Origin: Pseudopyrenochaeta lycopersici
Lineage: Eukaryota > Ascomycota > Dothideomycetes > Pleosporales > Pseudopyrenochaetaceae
Direction: 5' to 3'
Length of the DNA stretch: 64,000 nt
NCBI GenBank assembly: GCA_003313425.1
Contig: NHZP01000001.1
Location: forward strand, 2,418,001-2,482,000
Numbering within the stretch: position 1 is the first letter of the stretch; each line of letters begins with the position of its first letter. The notes beneath the pieces were generated by a model. It was given only the letters and a program-made list of their open reading frames with translations. It did no database searches and was not told where the DNA came from. Shown one piece after another: positions 44,853-56,429 of the stretch. The position numbers and the translations under genes were made by a program.

Positions 44853-46552
44853 ATGGCTACCTACTCCGCAATCGGTCCCGAGCCAGTTGAGGCGGACCTC
44901 ATGTCCTCGAGTACCGGATCGCTGAGAGGCAGACGGTCAGAATACCCAGTTTTGAAGTCATGGGCCGCAAGCTGACAGAAACAGGCGTGGCCGTGGGAAG
45001 AAGGACGCTGGATTCAAGGGCCAGGCATCATGGATATCGAGTGTCATCAACCTGGCCAACACCAGTACGGTGATCCCACTACCAGAAATACTATGCCACT
45101 AACTCTGAGTAGTCCTCGGTGCTGGTCTCCTCGCCATGCCGTCTGCGCTCTCGAAAATGGGCATCTTCCTCGGCATCTTCGTCATCGCATGGGCCGGCCT
45201 GACATCGGGTTTCGGGCTGTATCTGCAGACCAGATGCGCACGATACATTGAACGCGGTCATGTGTCCTTTGCCACACTTTCCCAGCTGACCTACCCGAAC
45301 CTCTCCATCATCTTCGATGCTGCCATTGCCATCAAATGCTTTGGTGTCGCAGTCAGCTATCTGATTATCATCGGAGACTTGATGCCTGGAGTCGTCGTCG
45401 GATTTGCTCCCCGTGCAGGCGAGATCAACTTCCTCGTTGATCGTCAGTTTTGGATTACGGCGTTCATGTATGCTGCCCAGCTCAACATTTACAGACCAGG
45501 TGCTAATATATCCAGGCTCATCGTTATTCCCCTGTCGTTCCTGCGCCGTTTGGATTCCTTGAAGTACACCAGCATTATTGCACTGTTTTCTATTGCATAC
45601 CTTGTCATCCTCGTCGTGGCGCATTTCATCAAGGGCGATACCATTGCCGACCGTGGAACGGTCCGAGTCTTTCAGTGGGCGGGCCCAGTCTCCGCACTTG
45701 CAGCATTTCCCGTCATTGTCTTTGCATACACCTGCCATCAGAATGTAAGCTGGCGTTCTGGACTATTCAATCGCGATTCTAACAGCATGCCAGATGTTCT
45801 CTATTCTTAACGAGATCTCGGATAACTCCCATTTCCGTACCACCACAGTCATCTTTGCCTCGATCGGAGGCGCATGTGCACTCTACATTCTCACCGGCAT
45901 CACTGGCTACCTCTCATATGGCGACAACATTCGCGGCAACATCGTCTCCATGTATCCCACCGCAGCCGCCAGCACCATCGGCCGCCTTGCCATTGTCATT
46001 CTCGTCATGTTCTCTTATCCGTTGCAGATTCACCCTTGCCGCGCTAGCATTGACGCATGCTTGAGGTGGCGGCCGCGCCGACGCAACCAGCCCGAAGGAA
46101 GCCCCTCTAGGAACTCCCTTCTCAACAATACGTCCAAGTCTGGCGCCCCTCAGACCCGGGAAATATCAGACCTTAAGTTTGCCGTCATCTCCACAGTTCT
46201 CATCGTCCTCTCCTTCATCACTGCAATGACCGTCTCTAGTCTCGAGAAAGTGTTCGCCTACGTCGGCTCGACGGGGTCAACAACCATCTCCTTCATCTTG
46301 CCAGGGCTGTTCTACTACAAAATCTCCGACCCAGAATCACCCCATCATCAGCGTCTTGTCAAAGATGAGGATGACGAGGACGAGTTCCAGAGTGGAGAAG
46401 TAGAGGGATATGTGACCAGCGAGGCGTATTTGAACAGGGATTGGAGAAGGGGACTGCTGAGAAATTTAGCGCTGGCGTTGAGTGTGTATGGAATGGTGGT
46501 GATGGTGGTGTGCTTGTTTACGAATGCCTTTCTGGTCGCAGGAGCACATTGA
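44853..46552 (+). CDS. Vacuolar-type amino acid transporter (AVT family, AAAP)
   Basis: Five exons, 44853-44935, 44985-45064, 45113-45467, 45516-45744 and 45794-46552, with introns of 49, 48, 48 and 49 bp, give 501 residues. After a basic soluble N-terminus of about 45 residues comes the family signature SVINLANTILGAGLLAMPSAL. Ten or eleven hydrophobic helices follow, with PLSFLRRLDSLKYTS, FAYTCHQNMFSILNE and GYLSYGD as typical AVT/SLC38 markers. A hydrophilic loop near residues 340-370 is characteristic of Avt5/6/7-like proteins. These use the proton gradient to move neutral or acidic amino acids out of the vacuole. Intron 3 (45468-45515) has no stop and is 48 bp, so its retention would add 16 residues. 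The first donor (GTCAGA) is weak and the N-terminus is less sure. Confidence 0.9.
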
Positions 46553-46805
46553 AAGGCGCGAGTTTTCGCCTTGACTCATGATTGTTGCATTAGCGAGCGT
46601 TCCGGCATTTTAGACTGGCTTCGGCGTTTTCTTTGGCAACGGATGCTCGGACGAGCTTTGTATTCGTACAGAATCTACACTGTCCTTTCCTCGGAGGGAC
46701 GGACTATGATACAACATCTACAGCTTCCTCAAATCTGTCGTGATAACGCCGTGTGATGCAATGCCTCCCTTTTCGTCTCGTGCTCTTTTCTCGTGCTGCC
46801 GTCCC

Positions 46806-47384
46806 TCATGCCTTCACATCCTCTGTCGCCTTCTCAACAGCTTCCACCGTCTCCACCTTCTTCTCTGGAATCAGGCTCTTCGCCGCCGAATCCGCTTTGA
46901 TGACCTGCCCCTGGATCTGACCTATCCTGTACTGCGGCTCCAGAATGCCAACCATGCTCAATAACCTCCACGCCGTGTCGCTCGGCTGCGCGCCCACACC
47001 GACCCAGTACCGCGACCGCGAGACGTCCAGCCGAATGTCTTTCCATGGCCGGCCGTGCGTGTCGCCTGGCCGAGGGGCTTTGGGTTTTGGATCGTAGGTG
47101 CCCAGGACTTCGAGGGGCCGCGAATTGCGTGCTGTTCTGTCGATTTATTAGCTCAATCCCCATTGCCACAATCTCGGAAAGTATCTTTGATCGCATTTTT
47201 CGTGCTGGGGAGTGTCTGGTATTTGAAGGAATAGATTTGCGCGTGCTGGTCGAGGGCTTGCGGACTCTCCACAACTGAATGAAGGGATGCTGGCGGGGAA
47301 AGCGTACCGTGCATGTGCGACGACGATGTTGTAGAATGGGGCATGCTTCTTGCCGAAGCGGGCCAGCCGTATTCTTAGGACCAT
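46806..47384 (-). CDS. MRPS16: Mitochondrial ribosomal protein bS16m
   Basis: Two exons on the minus strand, 47384-47308 and 47136-46806, joined over a 171-bp intron, give 135 residues. The N-terminus reads MVLRIRLARFGKKHAPFYNIVVA, diagnostic of S16. It continues with PLEVLGTYDP and a WVGVGAQPSDTAWRLL segment that is conserved from bacteria. It is part of the small subunit body. The C-terminal extension of about 45 residues, ending in Glu/Lys/Val-rich helix, is longer than in bacteria, as usual in fungi. There is no separate presequence; S16m commonly uses its own N-terminus for import. The acceptor inside the CAGAACAG stretch was chosen because only the first AG keeps the frame. Confidence 0.93.
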
Positions 47385-47747
47385 GGTGTTGTGGGTTGAT
47401 CTTGGTGTTTGCGCGCTCGAGTGTCGTGATGTTGGAGGCTTGGGGTGGGAACTTTTTGGTTTGACCGAGAATTTGCCGGTAAGTCCAGTGAGCCCAGAAG
47501 GTTATTGTCAACTTCAGCTTTGTGCATACGGAGAATTTGTATTGTGGCTCTTGATGAGACCTATAGATCTCAGTTTGAATTATTCTTATAAAATTGCATA
47601 ATAGAACTGTTGGTAAACATGGTGCGGATACTACAATACTGCTGATCATGTCGAAGCCGTGATGTAATGGGGCACCTTGAACATTACACGACTACACTTC
47701 AACACAACATCTAGCAATCAGACAACTTCAAACCAAATAATTTGAAA
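47385..47747. promoter_or_regulatory. Bidirectional promoter, bS16m / NAD(P)HX epimerase
   Basis: The two genes diverge over 363 bases. The middle is AT-rich; no classical TATA box at a usual distance is clear. Confidence 0.5.
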
Positions 47748-48609
47748 ATGGCACTTCGGGTCAGTGTTATACACACACTCAACCTGCAACTTTTGCTTAC
47801 TGGCTAGGTCAGACACTATCCGCCAAAAGCGCAGCGGCGCTCGACCAGGAGCTTATGTCTACTGGTGCATTCTCAATCGATCAACTGATGGAACTTGCTG
47901 GTCTCTCAGTCTCACAAGCAGGTATTTTCACTCCACGCTCACGCTCTTACAGCACATTAAGTTTCACAGTATTCAAGCTTCAACCTCTCAATAAAGGTAG
48001 ACGAATCCTTGTAGCATGCGGCCCCGGCAACAATGGTGGTGACGGTCTCGTTGCTGCTCGTCATCTCTTCCATTACGGGTATCAGCCCACAATCTACTAT
48101 CCTAAGCAAAGCAAGAACGAGCTATATCAGGTGAGTAGTACTTTTTGGACTCGGTCATTAATAGATTTAACGTCAAATAGCGTCTAAAGAAGCAGCTGGA
48201 AGATCTCAAGGTGCCATTTACAGACGACTTTGTCAGCGCCCTTAAGCAGACAGATCACGTTGTGGATGCAATCTTCGGCTTCTCCTTCTCTGGCGAAGTG
48301 CGTGAGCCCTTTCCTAAGGTGATCGAAGCCCTGGCGTCAACATCAGTTCCTGTGCTGGCTGTTGATGCGCCGTCATCATGGGATATCGAAGATGGCCCGC
48401 GAGATTCAGGACCTGGGAAAGGGTTTATGCCACCGGCACTCATTAGCTTGACAGCACCCAAGCCGCTTGTAAAGCAGTTCAGGGGAAGACATTTCCTTGG
48501 CGGACGTTTTCTGAGCCCTGCAATTGCAGAGAAGTATAGCTTGGATCTTCCAAAGTATGAGGGCTTGGATCAGGTAGTCGAAGTGCCGGTTGATGCTGGA
48601 AAGTTGTGA
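47748..48609 (+). CDS. NAXE: NAD(P)H-hydrate epimerase (YjeF N-terminal domain)
   Basis: Four exons, 47748-47759, 47813-47921, 47970-48130 and 48181-48609, give 236 residues. The first coding exon has only 12 bases. The enzyme interconverts the R and S forms of damaged, hydrated NADH and NADPH so that the dehydratase can repair them. The family pattern is complete: [29 protein letters not shown], the nucleotide-binding [18 protein letters not shown] loop (motif at residues 58-66), [13 protein letters not shown] and VDAPSSWDI with the catalytic Asp. The C-terminal [20 protein letters not shown] is also typical. The second intron (48 bp) has no stop and divides by three, so retention would insert 16 residues in front of the loop. 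No clear mitochondrial presequence is visible. Confidence 0.94.
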
Positions 48610-49130
48610 ACAGCAGGCGACCATGAGAGTCAAGTTGACCATGAGGGCCAAGTTTGACCTGATAGCTGCGGAAGTATGACGTGCTAGAATGAAGTACCAA
48701 TGTATAAAACTTTCTTTGCAGCAGCAGAATGACCATAGACGTGACGACCGCTCGGCTCACCCAAGAAAATGGTTCAAGGTACCTGCTCGATGTGGCTGGC
48801 GCGTCTTCCCCGCAAAGCCGCGGCACGGCTACCAGCGGTCTTGCGATGTCATACCAACCCCAGCTTCAACCCAAACTCGGCACAAACACGATAGTCAATT
48901 GTTTCTCGACTGCGTAAAGTCTCTTTCCCGGCTTTCTGCTACATTGTGATTTATTGCTGTCGAGCGCTTCTACCTCGCAATCCCGTCCAGCTCACATACG
49001 CCCTGCCATTGCATCGCGTATTATAACCCAGACCCCAGCAACCACGTACATCATCAAAGCGTACCTAAAGAGCTAGACAACGGCTCTCAATATACACAAA
49101 AGGACAGTTCGACTGGTTGAGAGCTCCATC
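48610..49130. other. Intergenic region upstream of MCC beta
   Basis: This is the 3' flank of the epimerase gene and promoter of the carboxylase gene. The last 150 bases are A/C-rich without stops in any meaningful frame. Nothing else is seen. Confidence 0.55.
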
Positions 49131-50964
49131 ATGGTTCCCAAGGCTCCTTCGCGGGAAGCTTTAACGCTGCTCAAACACTCTATTCGACCCTCAATAGCTA
49201 TTCGAACGCAAGCTCCATGTCGGCTTCTGTCGTCCACGTCTTCTGCTACTCTTCGTCCACATATCCAAGTAAACCCTTCACGCCAATCATCACGGAACGC
49301 TGCAACCTTTACACACTCGCATCATGCCGAAGCCGTCTCCATCATCCCCACCACAGTCGATACCAGCTCAGCCGACTTCAAAGAGAACAAGCGCCAGATG
49401 GACGAGGTAACGGAGAATTTGGTCAACCTACATACCACAATCGCGCAAGGTGGAACGCAAAAAGCAAGAGACAAGCATGTGCAAAGAGGCAAAATGTTGG
49501 TCCGTGACAGGATAACTGCATTGATCGACCCTGGTACACCGTTCCTAGAGTTGAGCCAAATGGCAGGCTACGACATGTATCCCGGAGAAGACGTCCCTGC
49601 AGGTGGTATTGTCACCGGCATTGGCACTGTCAATGGCGTTCAATGTATGATTGTCGCCAACGATGCTACTGTCAAGGGAGGAACCTACTACCCAGTCACC
49701 GTGAAGAAGCACCTACGGGCTCAAACAATCGCGCAAGAGAACCGTTTACCGTGTATCTACCTTGTCGATTCTGGTGGTGCCAACCTTCCCAACCAAGCCG
49801 ACGTCTTCCCGGATGTCAACCACTTTGGGCGTATCTTCTACAACCAAGCACGAATGTCTAGCATGGGAATCCCGCAGCTCAGCGTTGTTATGGGGCCTTG
49901 CACAGCAGGTGGTGCCTATGTACCGAGCATGAGCGACGAAAATATTATCGTGGAGAACCAAGGTCACATTTTCCTTGCCGGTCCACCGCTCGTCAAGGCT
50001 GCGACAGGCGAGGTCGTTTCAGCGGAAGATCTCGGTGGCGGCAAGCTGCACAGCGAGATCTCAGGTGTGACCGACTATCTTGCCGTTGATGATGCGCATG
50101 CGCTTGTTCTTGCGCGAAGGAGTGTGGGTAACCTCAACTGGCATCGCAACCAGACCGTGGCTGCGCAGCCAACTTACCAGGAGCCTCTCTACGACCCACA
50201 AGAACTTTCAGGTATTGCAGGCACCAATCTACGCCGACAAATTCCTATTCATGAGGTCATTGCACGCATCGTGGATGGGTCGTCCTTTTCAGAGTTTAAG
50301 CCACTATACGGCTCAACTTTGGTCACTGGCTTCGCAAAAATCTACGGACATCCTGTCGGCATTGTAGCAAATAATGGCATTCTATTCAGCGAGAGCTCAC
50401 TGAAAGGCGCGCACTTCGTCCAGCTCTGCGGCAAGCGTCACATCCCGCTCATCTTCTTGCAAAACATCTCGGGCTTCATGGTTGGCCAAGATGCTGAGAA
50501 GGGTGGCATCGCCAAGAACGGCGCGAAGCTTGTGACTGCTGTTAGTTGCGTAGATGTGCCAAAGTTCACGGTTGTTGTCGGATCGAGTGCCGGAGCAGGT
50601 AACTATGGCATGTGGTAAGTCTCTTCGTCTCAGTCGATATTTTCATTGTGCTGACGCCCCACACAGCGGTCGCGCGTACTCTCCACGCTTGCTCTTCACG
50701 TGGCCAAACGCAAAAACATCTGTCATGGGCGCGGAGCAGCTCTCCTCGGTCATGGAGGCAGTAGGAAAGCAAGCAGACCCAGCATTGAAAGCGAGGATCG
50801 AGCACGAGAGCGAGGCTACCTTCGGCTCGGCTCGACTCTGGGATGATGGCATTATTCCTCCCGAGCATACAAGGAGAGTGCTCGGTATGGGGCTACAGAT
50901 GGCCTGTGGAGGACAAAATCAAGGAGTCGACAAGGAAAGCACTTGGGGTGTATTCAGGATGTAA
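49131..50964 (+). CDS. mccB: 3-methylcrotonyl-CoA carboxylase beta subunit, mitochondrial
   Basis: Two exons, 49131-50614 and 50667-50964, split by a 52-bp intron, give 593 residues. The first 60 residues are rich in Ser, Arg and Thr with almost no acid, as in a mitochondrial presequence. The rest is a carboxyltransferase domain: the start has [18 protein letters not shown], then [59 protein letters not shown] and, near the end, [19 protein letters not shown]. These are the substrate-binding motifs of the MCC beta rather than the propionyl-CoA type (DATVKGG, SGGANLP). It works with a biotin-bearing alpha subunit in leucine breakdown. The alpha gene, often adjacent in fungi, is not in this window. 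Confidence 0.94.
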
Positions 50965-51973
50965 AGGAAAAGTCTTGTTGTTTAGTCTTCAGTAAATGCC
51001 AAGTCTGCATCTTCATTCTGCGTTCGTTTGGAAGCTGACATCATATTCAAGTAATGATGGCAGTGTAAGTTTTCTGATCTATTAATATCCAATTGTGGTC
51101 CAATTTTCTAACGATCCTCATCTGTGCCCCTTGCAACCCCCACAAAACCGTCGACCCATTTGCTCTATAGCGCCTTGGCAGCGCGAGTCAAGCTTAGCGA
51201 GGGTTAATGCGTCCTCAAGCTCGCCGCCAGCCTCCTTGGAAACGCTTGTTCAATGGCGTCTGCTAAACGTTTTCAACGTCCACGAAGACCCCTATCCCGC
51301 TCTGTGTGTGAATCTAGGCCCAGGAAGCGAACATGAGCGCCTGTGGGCGCACCGCCGAAGCTGCAGCGCGGAAGAAACATCCGGAAAGGGTGCACAGTGC
51401 CACCATTCTCGCCCCTCTTTGTTGCCGGACTCCGGTCTTTTTCATTTCGCTCTGCGCCAGGAACAGAGACCAGAAATCCCATGTTCGCAGAACTGCAAAA
51501 TGTAAACGGCTTAGATTGGCCAGTGTCATGCGCTCGCAAACCCTCCAGCCACTGGCAGCCGCCCAAGGCCCCAATTCACCCTGGAATACGCCCTGTCCAT
51601 GCCGGATGTGGCAGGACAATAGGAAGGATTTGCTCATAGTGCACTGCTGACAGGTAAGATACGAGACCTCTCGCTCGCGCCTGTTCGTGTAGCCTAGGCT
51701 GGCGCTGTAATTAATGACCCGCAAACGCCTCGCCGCATTCCATTCTCTGGGTCTACGGCGCGACGATCTCAGCTCTAAGCTGGGCCCTTTCCCTACTACC
51801 ATTCGCAGGCGCGCTTTCTGCTTCATTCTTTCACTCGCTTTCCGTTTCGCAGCTAGGCCACCTTCGTTTTCCCTCGTAGTCGCCTTCCCCGCCCCTTGGT
51901 TGTGTGCATTTGCGGGGTTCGCCGCAACACTACATCTACATCTGTTGAGGCGCATGCACATGTCACGCTCGTC
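50965..51973. other. Intergenic region, GH76 promoter
   Basis: Frames on both strands here (51314-51961 minus is the longest, 215 codons) overlap one another and lack family resemblance. I regard the stretch as the long leader and promoter of the mannosidase gene. Confidence 0.5.
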
Positions 51974-53579
51974 ATGAAGTTCTTCAGCCCTGTGCTAGCG
52001 GTGCTCAGTCTGCTGTCTTCTGGTGTCGTGCGACAGCATGTCGACGCATTAACACTGGATCCCGAGTCGCCTGGTACATTGCTCTCTTGTCCTATTAACG
52101 GATGTGCGCCCCGCATAGCTAACACGACCCGGCAGACTCAATTAAAGACGTTGCATCCAAGGTAGCAAAGCAGCTCGTCGCCCAGTATGCCACTATCGAT
52201 GACAAAGGCGTCCATGTTCTCGGAGGCTACCCGGGTATCTTGTACCCTCCATACTACTGGTGGCAAGCCGGTGCCATGTTCGGCACTCTACTCGACTACT
52301 GGCACTACACCGGTGACGACCAATACAATGATATGGTCCGTGAGGGCTTGATCCACCAATTTGGAGAGCATCTTGACTTGGTATGTCGCTACCTCGACCA
52401 AGCATCCTATAGTCCAAGTTTCTGCAGTCAGCTCTGAATGCTAATCCTACATAGATGCCCTCCAACCAGTCCAAGAATGAAGGCAATGATGATCAAGTCT
52501 TCTGGGCGTTCTCCATGATCGCTGCCGCCGAATACAAGTTCCCAGACCCTCCTGATGATAAACCTGGATGGTTGGCAATGACGCAATCAGTGTTCAACCA
52601 ATTCGTAGCACGCTATAACAAGGAAGTCGCAGATGGCAACTGTGGTGGTGGTATGCGATGGCAGATTTATCAGTGGCTCAATGGCTGGATGTACAAGAAC
52701 ACGGCTTCGAATGGAGGTCTCTTCCACCTGGGAGCAAGATTAGCCATGTACACCAAGAACGATACATATGCGAAGTGGGCAGAAAAAGCTTTCGATTGGA
52801 TGTCGGAAAGCCCAATTTTGCCCGGTGATGGCCAAGTGTATGATGGAACAAGCATGACCACCGATCCTCCTTGCAAAGACGCAGATCAGACTCCGTGGAC
52901 TTACAACTACGGCATTATGATAGCAGGAGCCGCATATGTAAGACACCTGTATTATGTCCTTTGGCAAGGCCCGCGTTAACAATTGCAGATGTACAACTAC
53001 ACAAATGGCGCTGAGAAGTGGCGCACTGCTCTGACCAACTTCATCAACAAATCAGAGCGATTCTACCCCGAACAATTCAACGGGGTCATGTATGAAATCT
53101 GCGAGCCAAAAGATCTCTGCGATGCCGACCAAGAAAGTTTCAAAGCATACCTTGCCCGCTGGCTCGCGGTTTCTATCCAAATGGCCCCATTTACACACGA
53201 TATGATTTTGCCTCGACTCAAACGTTCCGCTATAGCAGCAGCACAGACATGCGAGGGACCTTCGCAACATAACGGCGGTAATCACCAGTGCGGCATGCGA
53301 TGGTTTCAAACTGGCTTTGACGGCAAAGGTGGTGTTGGACCACAGATGACGGCACTGAATATCATCAGTGTACTCAATGTAGACCGGGTACCGCCGCCGT
53401 ATTCGAGTAACACCGGTGGAACCAGTCAGGGCAATCCAGGGCTAGGGAGTGGCGGTGATCAGGACAAACTTCACGTTTTTGAGACCGAAATCACAACGGC
53501 GGATAGAGCGGGTGCGGGAATAATCACCATTTTGTTGGTGGCGTTCACGGCAGCTGGTGCATACTTCATGTTGTCGTGA
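51974..53579 (+). CDS. DCW1: GPI-anchored alpha-1,6-mannanase-type cell wall protein (GH76, DFG5/DCW1)
   Basis: Four exons, 51974-52073, 52136-52380, 52455-52937 and 52989-53579, with introns of 62, 74 and 51 bp, give 472 residues. A signal peptide spans about residues 1-26. The GH76 domain follows: YPPYYWWQAGAMFG, then the catalytic Asp-Asp pair at 127-128 in NEGNDDQVFWAF, GGGMRWQIYQWLNGWMYKNTASNGGLF, and WTYNYGIMIAGAAY. The C-terminus has a Gly/Ser-rich spacer and a final hydrophobic stretch with short Leu-Ser end, as for a GPI anchor. Dfg5 and Dcw1 in yeast are thought to transfer GPI proteins to the cell wall; deleting both is lethal. Which of the two this protein corresponds to cannot be told from sequence. 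Confidence 0.92.
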
Positions 53580-54675
53580 GAGATGGTCGCAAGAGTCTGG
53601 GATACCCGAATGTTTAAGATGTTTGCATGACGGTGTTTGGCGTTATGGGCCGGGCCATCAAGGCCATTGCCAGATTGGTTTTCCTGTACAGATTTATGAA
53701 TGTTAAAAATTGTTACAGCCCTTCGGTCTGACGATTGCATGCAAGCTCAACGGCACACGTTCCACTCGCATTGCCCTCCAAGTGTCAGATTGTTCATGAT
53801 AGTGGGTAGCTCAAAGCCTCTGCACATGAAACTATCCAGCTCATACAAAATACAAAACTTCCACATGTCATACCATTCATCCACCCTCTGAACTAGAACT
53901 CTCTTGATGCTACCACTATCACAGGATCCATCACCAGGCGAATTTGAAGAGCGGTATTCGAGCGGAAATTGCCTCCCCGACCGCTCGTGAGGTAGGTATA
54001 TCATGTTCTCTTCGACATGGTAGTCTTCAAGTCGAGGTACACTTTATGAGCGACCGTAGTTCTACTTGGTGCGGAAGCAATTCCATGAAAGCTACGCTAA
54101 ATGAGAAGGATATTATTAACTAAGAACTCGATGCATGCTATCTAATTTATTTCTGTTTTTGAGAAGGATGATCTTTCCGACTTGCTAGTTCTATTCTTCA
54201 AAGAGTCCTTTAAGACTCGGAGTCGCTGGAACAAGGTAAATAAATTCTCTGATCAATACTCGCAAACGTTCTGCTGAATTGTGCCCCAGATTGTAACCAG
54301 ATGTGGAAATCAAAAGCGAGCTGCGCCGTACCCTGGACACCGCTTCTTTACACACATCTCGTGCGCAGGGGTACCGTCGCTTACTCAGATCCGACGATAA
54401 CTACTCTTTTGAGATGCTTTCAAGCTTTCACTGTTGCTAAGTCAGCAGTATCACATTGTGGTGCTCGTTTGAGCTGATAGTCAGAGGCTTTTGCCAAGAG
54501 TGACACGATTGCGATTCGTGCATACAGCAAGATCTAGTGGGGCATAGTGCTGAGAACGAGCATATAAGAGCAGGTAGTGTGCTGGAAACTTCCTTAACGA
54601 CATTTTATGTAGACACAGATTTTCATCTTCCTTTTGCTTTGACAATATTAGAGAACGTTGCTCAGACTCATTACC
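53580..54675. other. Intergenic region, GST promoter
   Basis: No gene is supported. A TATA element at 54563-54567 precedes the glutathione transferase start. Confidence 0.55.
54563..54567 (+). promoter_or_regulatory. TATA box of the GST gene
   Basis: TATAA within CATATAAGAG lies 110 bases before the ATG at 54676. Confidence 0.45.
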
Positions 54676-55317
54676 ATGGCACCCAAAATCCACCTTTATA
54701 TGACTCCTGGCTCAGTCGCACTAGCCTCACATATCCTCCTCAATGAGGCCGGTCTCGACTTCACGACAACCAATCTCAAAGCGCAGCGGGGTTTTCCGGC
54801 TGATCAACTGCATTTGAACTCAAAAGGTCGTGTCCCGATCCTCGAGCTGGACGGCGAACTCATTACCGAAACTCCCGCAATCCTAACTACAATCTCCGCC
54901 CTAGTACCCACCAAGAATCTACTAGGAAAAACACCCTTGGAGAATGCTCGCTCTCAAGAGTGGCTAGCTTGGCTTTGCGGCACGCTTCACGGGCAAGCGT
55001 TGGGATGTCTTTTCCGACCAAATCGCTTCATCGGCGACGAGGCTCAATATGATGCTGTACGTGCGCGGGGTCGAGAGTGGGCCAAGGAGTGCTTTGAATT
55101 CATTGAAGGAAAGCTGGAAGGAAAACCGCATGCGGTTGGGGAGGCATTCACAGCAGTCGATGCATATCTATTGGTGTTCTATCGGTGGGGTAATATGTTG
55201 AAGTTGGAGATGAGATCGAGTTTCCCGAATTATGCCAGGGTGGTAGACGAGGTGATCAAAAGAGAGGGGGTGAAGAAGACAATCGATGCCGAGGGTATTA
55301 ATGCGCTGAATGAGTAG
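54676..55317 (+). CDS. Glutathione S-transferase
   Basis: One exon of 213 residues. The N-terminal half is a thioredoxin fold: IHLYMTPGSVALASHILL forms strand 1 and helix 1. The cis-proline motif follows in RVPILELDGELITETPAIL, where the ET pair binds the glutathione gamma-glutamyl group. The C-terminal half is helical, with FTAVDAYLLVFYRW as the conserved helix 6 (N-capping box in the form FTAVDAY). A serine in the SVA segment may be the catalytic residue. This resembles beta/theta-like fungal GSTs used for detoxification or redox work. The ATG is the first in this frame. There are no introns, unusual for this neighbourhood. Confidence 0.9.
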   Translation: MAPKIHLYMTPGSVALASHILLNEAGLDFTTTNLKAQRGFPADQLHLNSKGRVPILELDGELITETPAILTTISALVPTKNLLGKTPLENARSQEWLAWLCGTLHGQALGCLFRPNRFIGDEAQYDAVRARGREWAKECFEFIEGKLEGKPHAVGEAFTAVDAYLLVFYRWGNMLKLEMRSSFPNYARVVDEVIKREGVKKTIDAEGINALNE

Positions 55318-55556
55318 GACGAGATGGATAATGGCTTGTATGCACACAGAGCGCGTCTAATCAATAATTTGCTTACGACACAATATTTCTTGAAGAATAG
55401 ACTTTGTCGATTCTTATATTTGTCCTATTCGTTTTTCCTGCCTCTGCGATTGTTGTAGCATTTGCCTGCCTGAAGAATATAACGGATGACTCAGCTCCTT
55501 TGACATGAGTATTATCTTCAATGGCGTTGTGAGAGAGCACAGAGTCGGCCCGCGTT
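55318..55556. other. 3' flank of the GST gene
   Basis: Nothing recognisable. Confidence 0.5.
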
Positions 55557-56141
55557 TCACTGGGGCGGTTTTCGTGTGAAGCTTTCTTCTAAAAGCCATA
55601 GGCATACGAAGGCAATAAGGGCAACCGGAGGTAGCATTGACGGCCTTTTGCAATGTGGGTTTAAAAGTTTTAGTACTTGGTCATTTTTTGTGCTGGAATT
55701 GTGTAGATTATGTAATCGGCTACGTCGCGGGCTTCGAAGCATTAATGTGAAGATGAACTGACCCAACCGGAACAAGCGTACTCTCAACACCAAGACGGTC
55801 AAATCGATGGATGGGGCATACGTATTGAGTACACCCAAGGGCGACGCTACTCTGAAGGTTGCATAATTCCCGCTACCGTTTGCCCTGGGGAAAGCCGCCC
55901 GCACAATCTCAGGCTGAATCCTAGATTCAGTCCAGGAAAGGATCTTTTCCCAGTCCGCAGGCCGAACCTTCAATAGAATGGGCATGGTTTTAATGTCAAA
56001 GTGTGGATTGAATCCAAATTTCGACTCGCTATCTAATTGAGCTTTGTATTTTTGAGATAGAGTTTTGCACGGCAAGCTAATGTCAAGTAAACTGCAATCA
56101 TTACTGGTCATTCCGCTGAGAATTGTCGTCATCAAAAGCAT
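55557..56141 (-). CDS. Unrecognised open reading frame (hypothetical)
   Basis: I do not recognise this 194-codon frame. It starts at a real ATG (56141). The first 110 residues look protein-like, with a mix of charged and hydrophobic residues (for example ILLKVRPADWEKILSWTESR). The latter half is basic with scattered leucines and reads like unselected sequence, so the true gene may be shorter, spliced or decayed. It lies 288 bases after the stop of the ABHD12-like gene on the same strand. No domain, signal peptide or family is visible. Confidence 0.3.
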   Translation of the reverse strand: MLLMTTILSGMTSNDCSLLDISLPCKTLSQKYKAQLDSESKFGFNPHFDIKTMPILLKVRPADWEKILSWTESRIQPEIVRAAFPRANGSGNYATFRVASPLGVLNTYAPSIDLTVLVLRVRLFRLGQFIFTLMLRSPRRSRLHNLHNSSTKNDQVLKLLNPHCKRPSMLPPVALIAFVCLWLLEESFTRKPPQ

Positions 56142-56429
56142 TGGTCTTGCAAAATTAAGTTGAATCCTGTCTCAATTTTCGTGGTAGAGTAATGGTTGCC
56201 TTGCAAGATGATTACGAATACTAGGTTAAGTTGATTTGTTATTTCAGGATGGTGTGATGATGCAGTATTTGAGAACGCAGACCAAACTAAGAGTTATGCT
56301 CTTAGACAGTGGGCATCACGAAGTATAAAAACTTTGATGTAACTTCCGCCACTCATTAAAATTGTGTTGTATGCCCATAGCCTATTGATGGGGATATATA
56401 CAAATGGCTTGAAGCCTACCCTAAGCCGA
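56142..56429. other. Short intergenic spacer
   Basis: AT-rich with no features. Confidence 0.5.

Noticed and set aside
51314..51961. 215-codon minus-strand frame upstream of the GH76 gene
   Set aside because: It lies in the mannosidase promoter, overlaps plus-strand frames of similar quality and matches no family.
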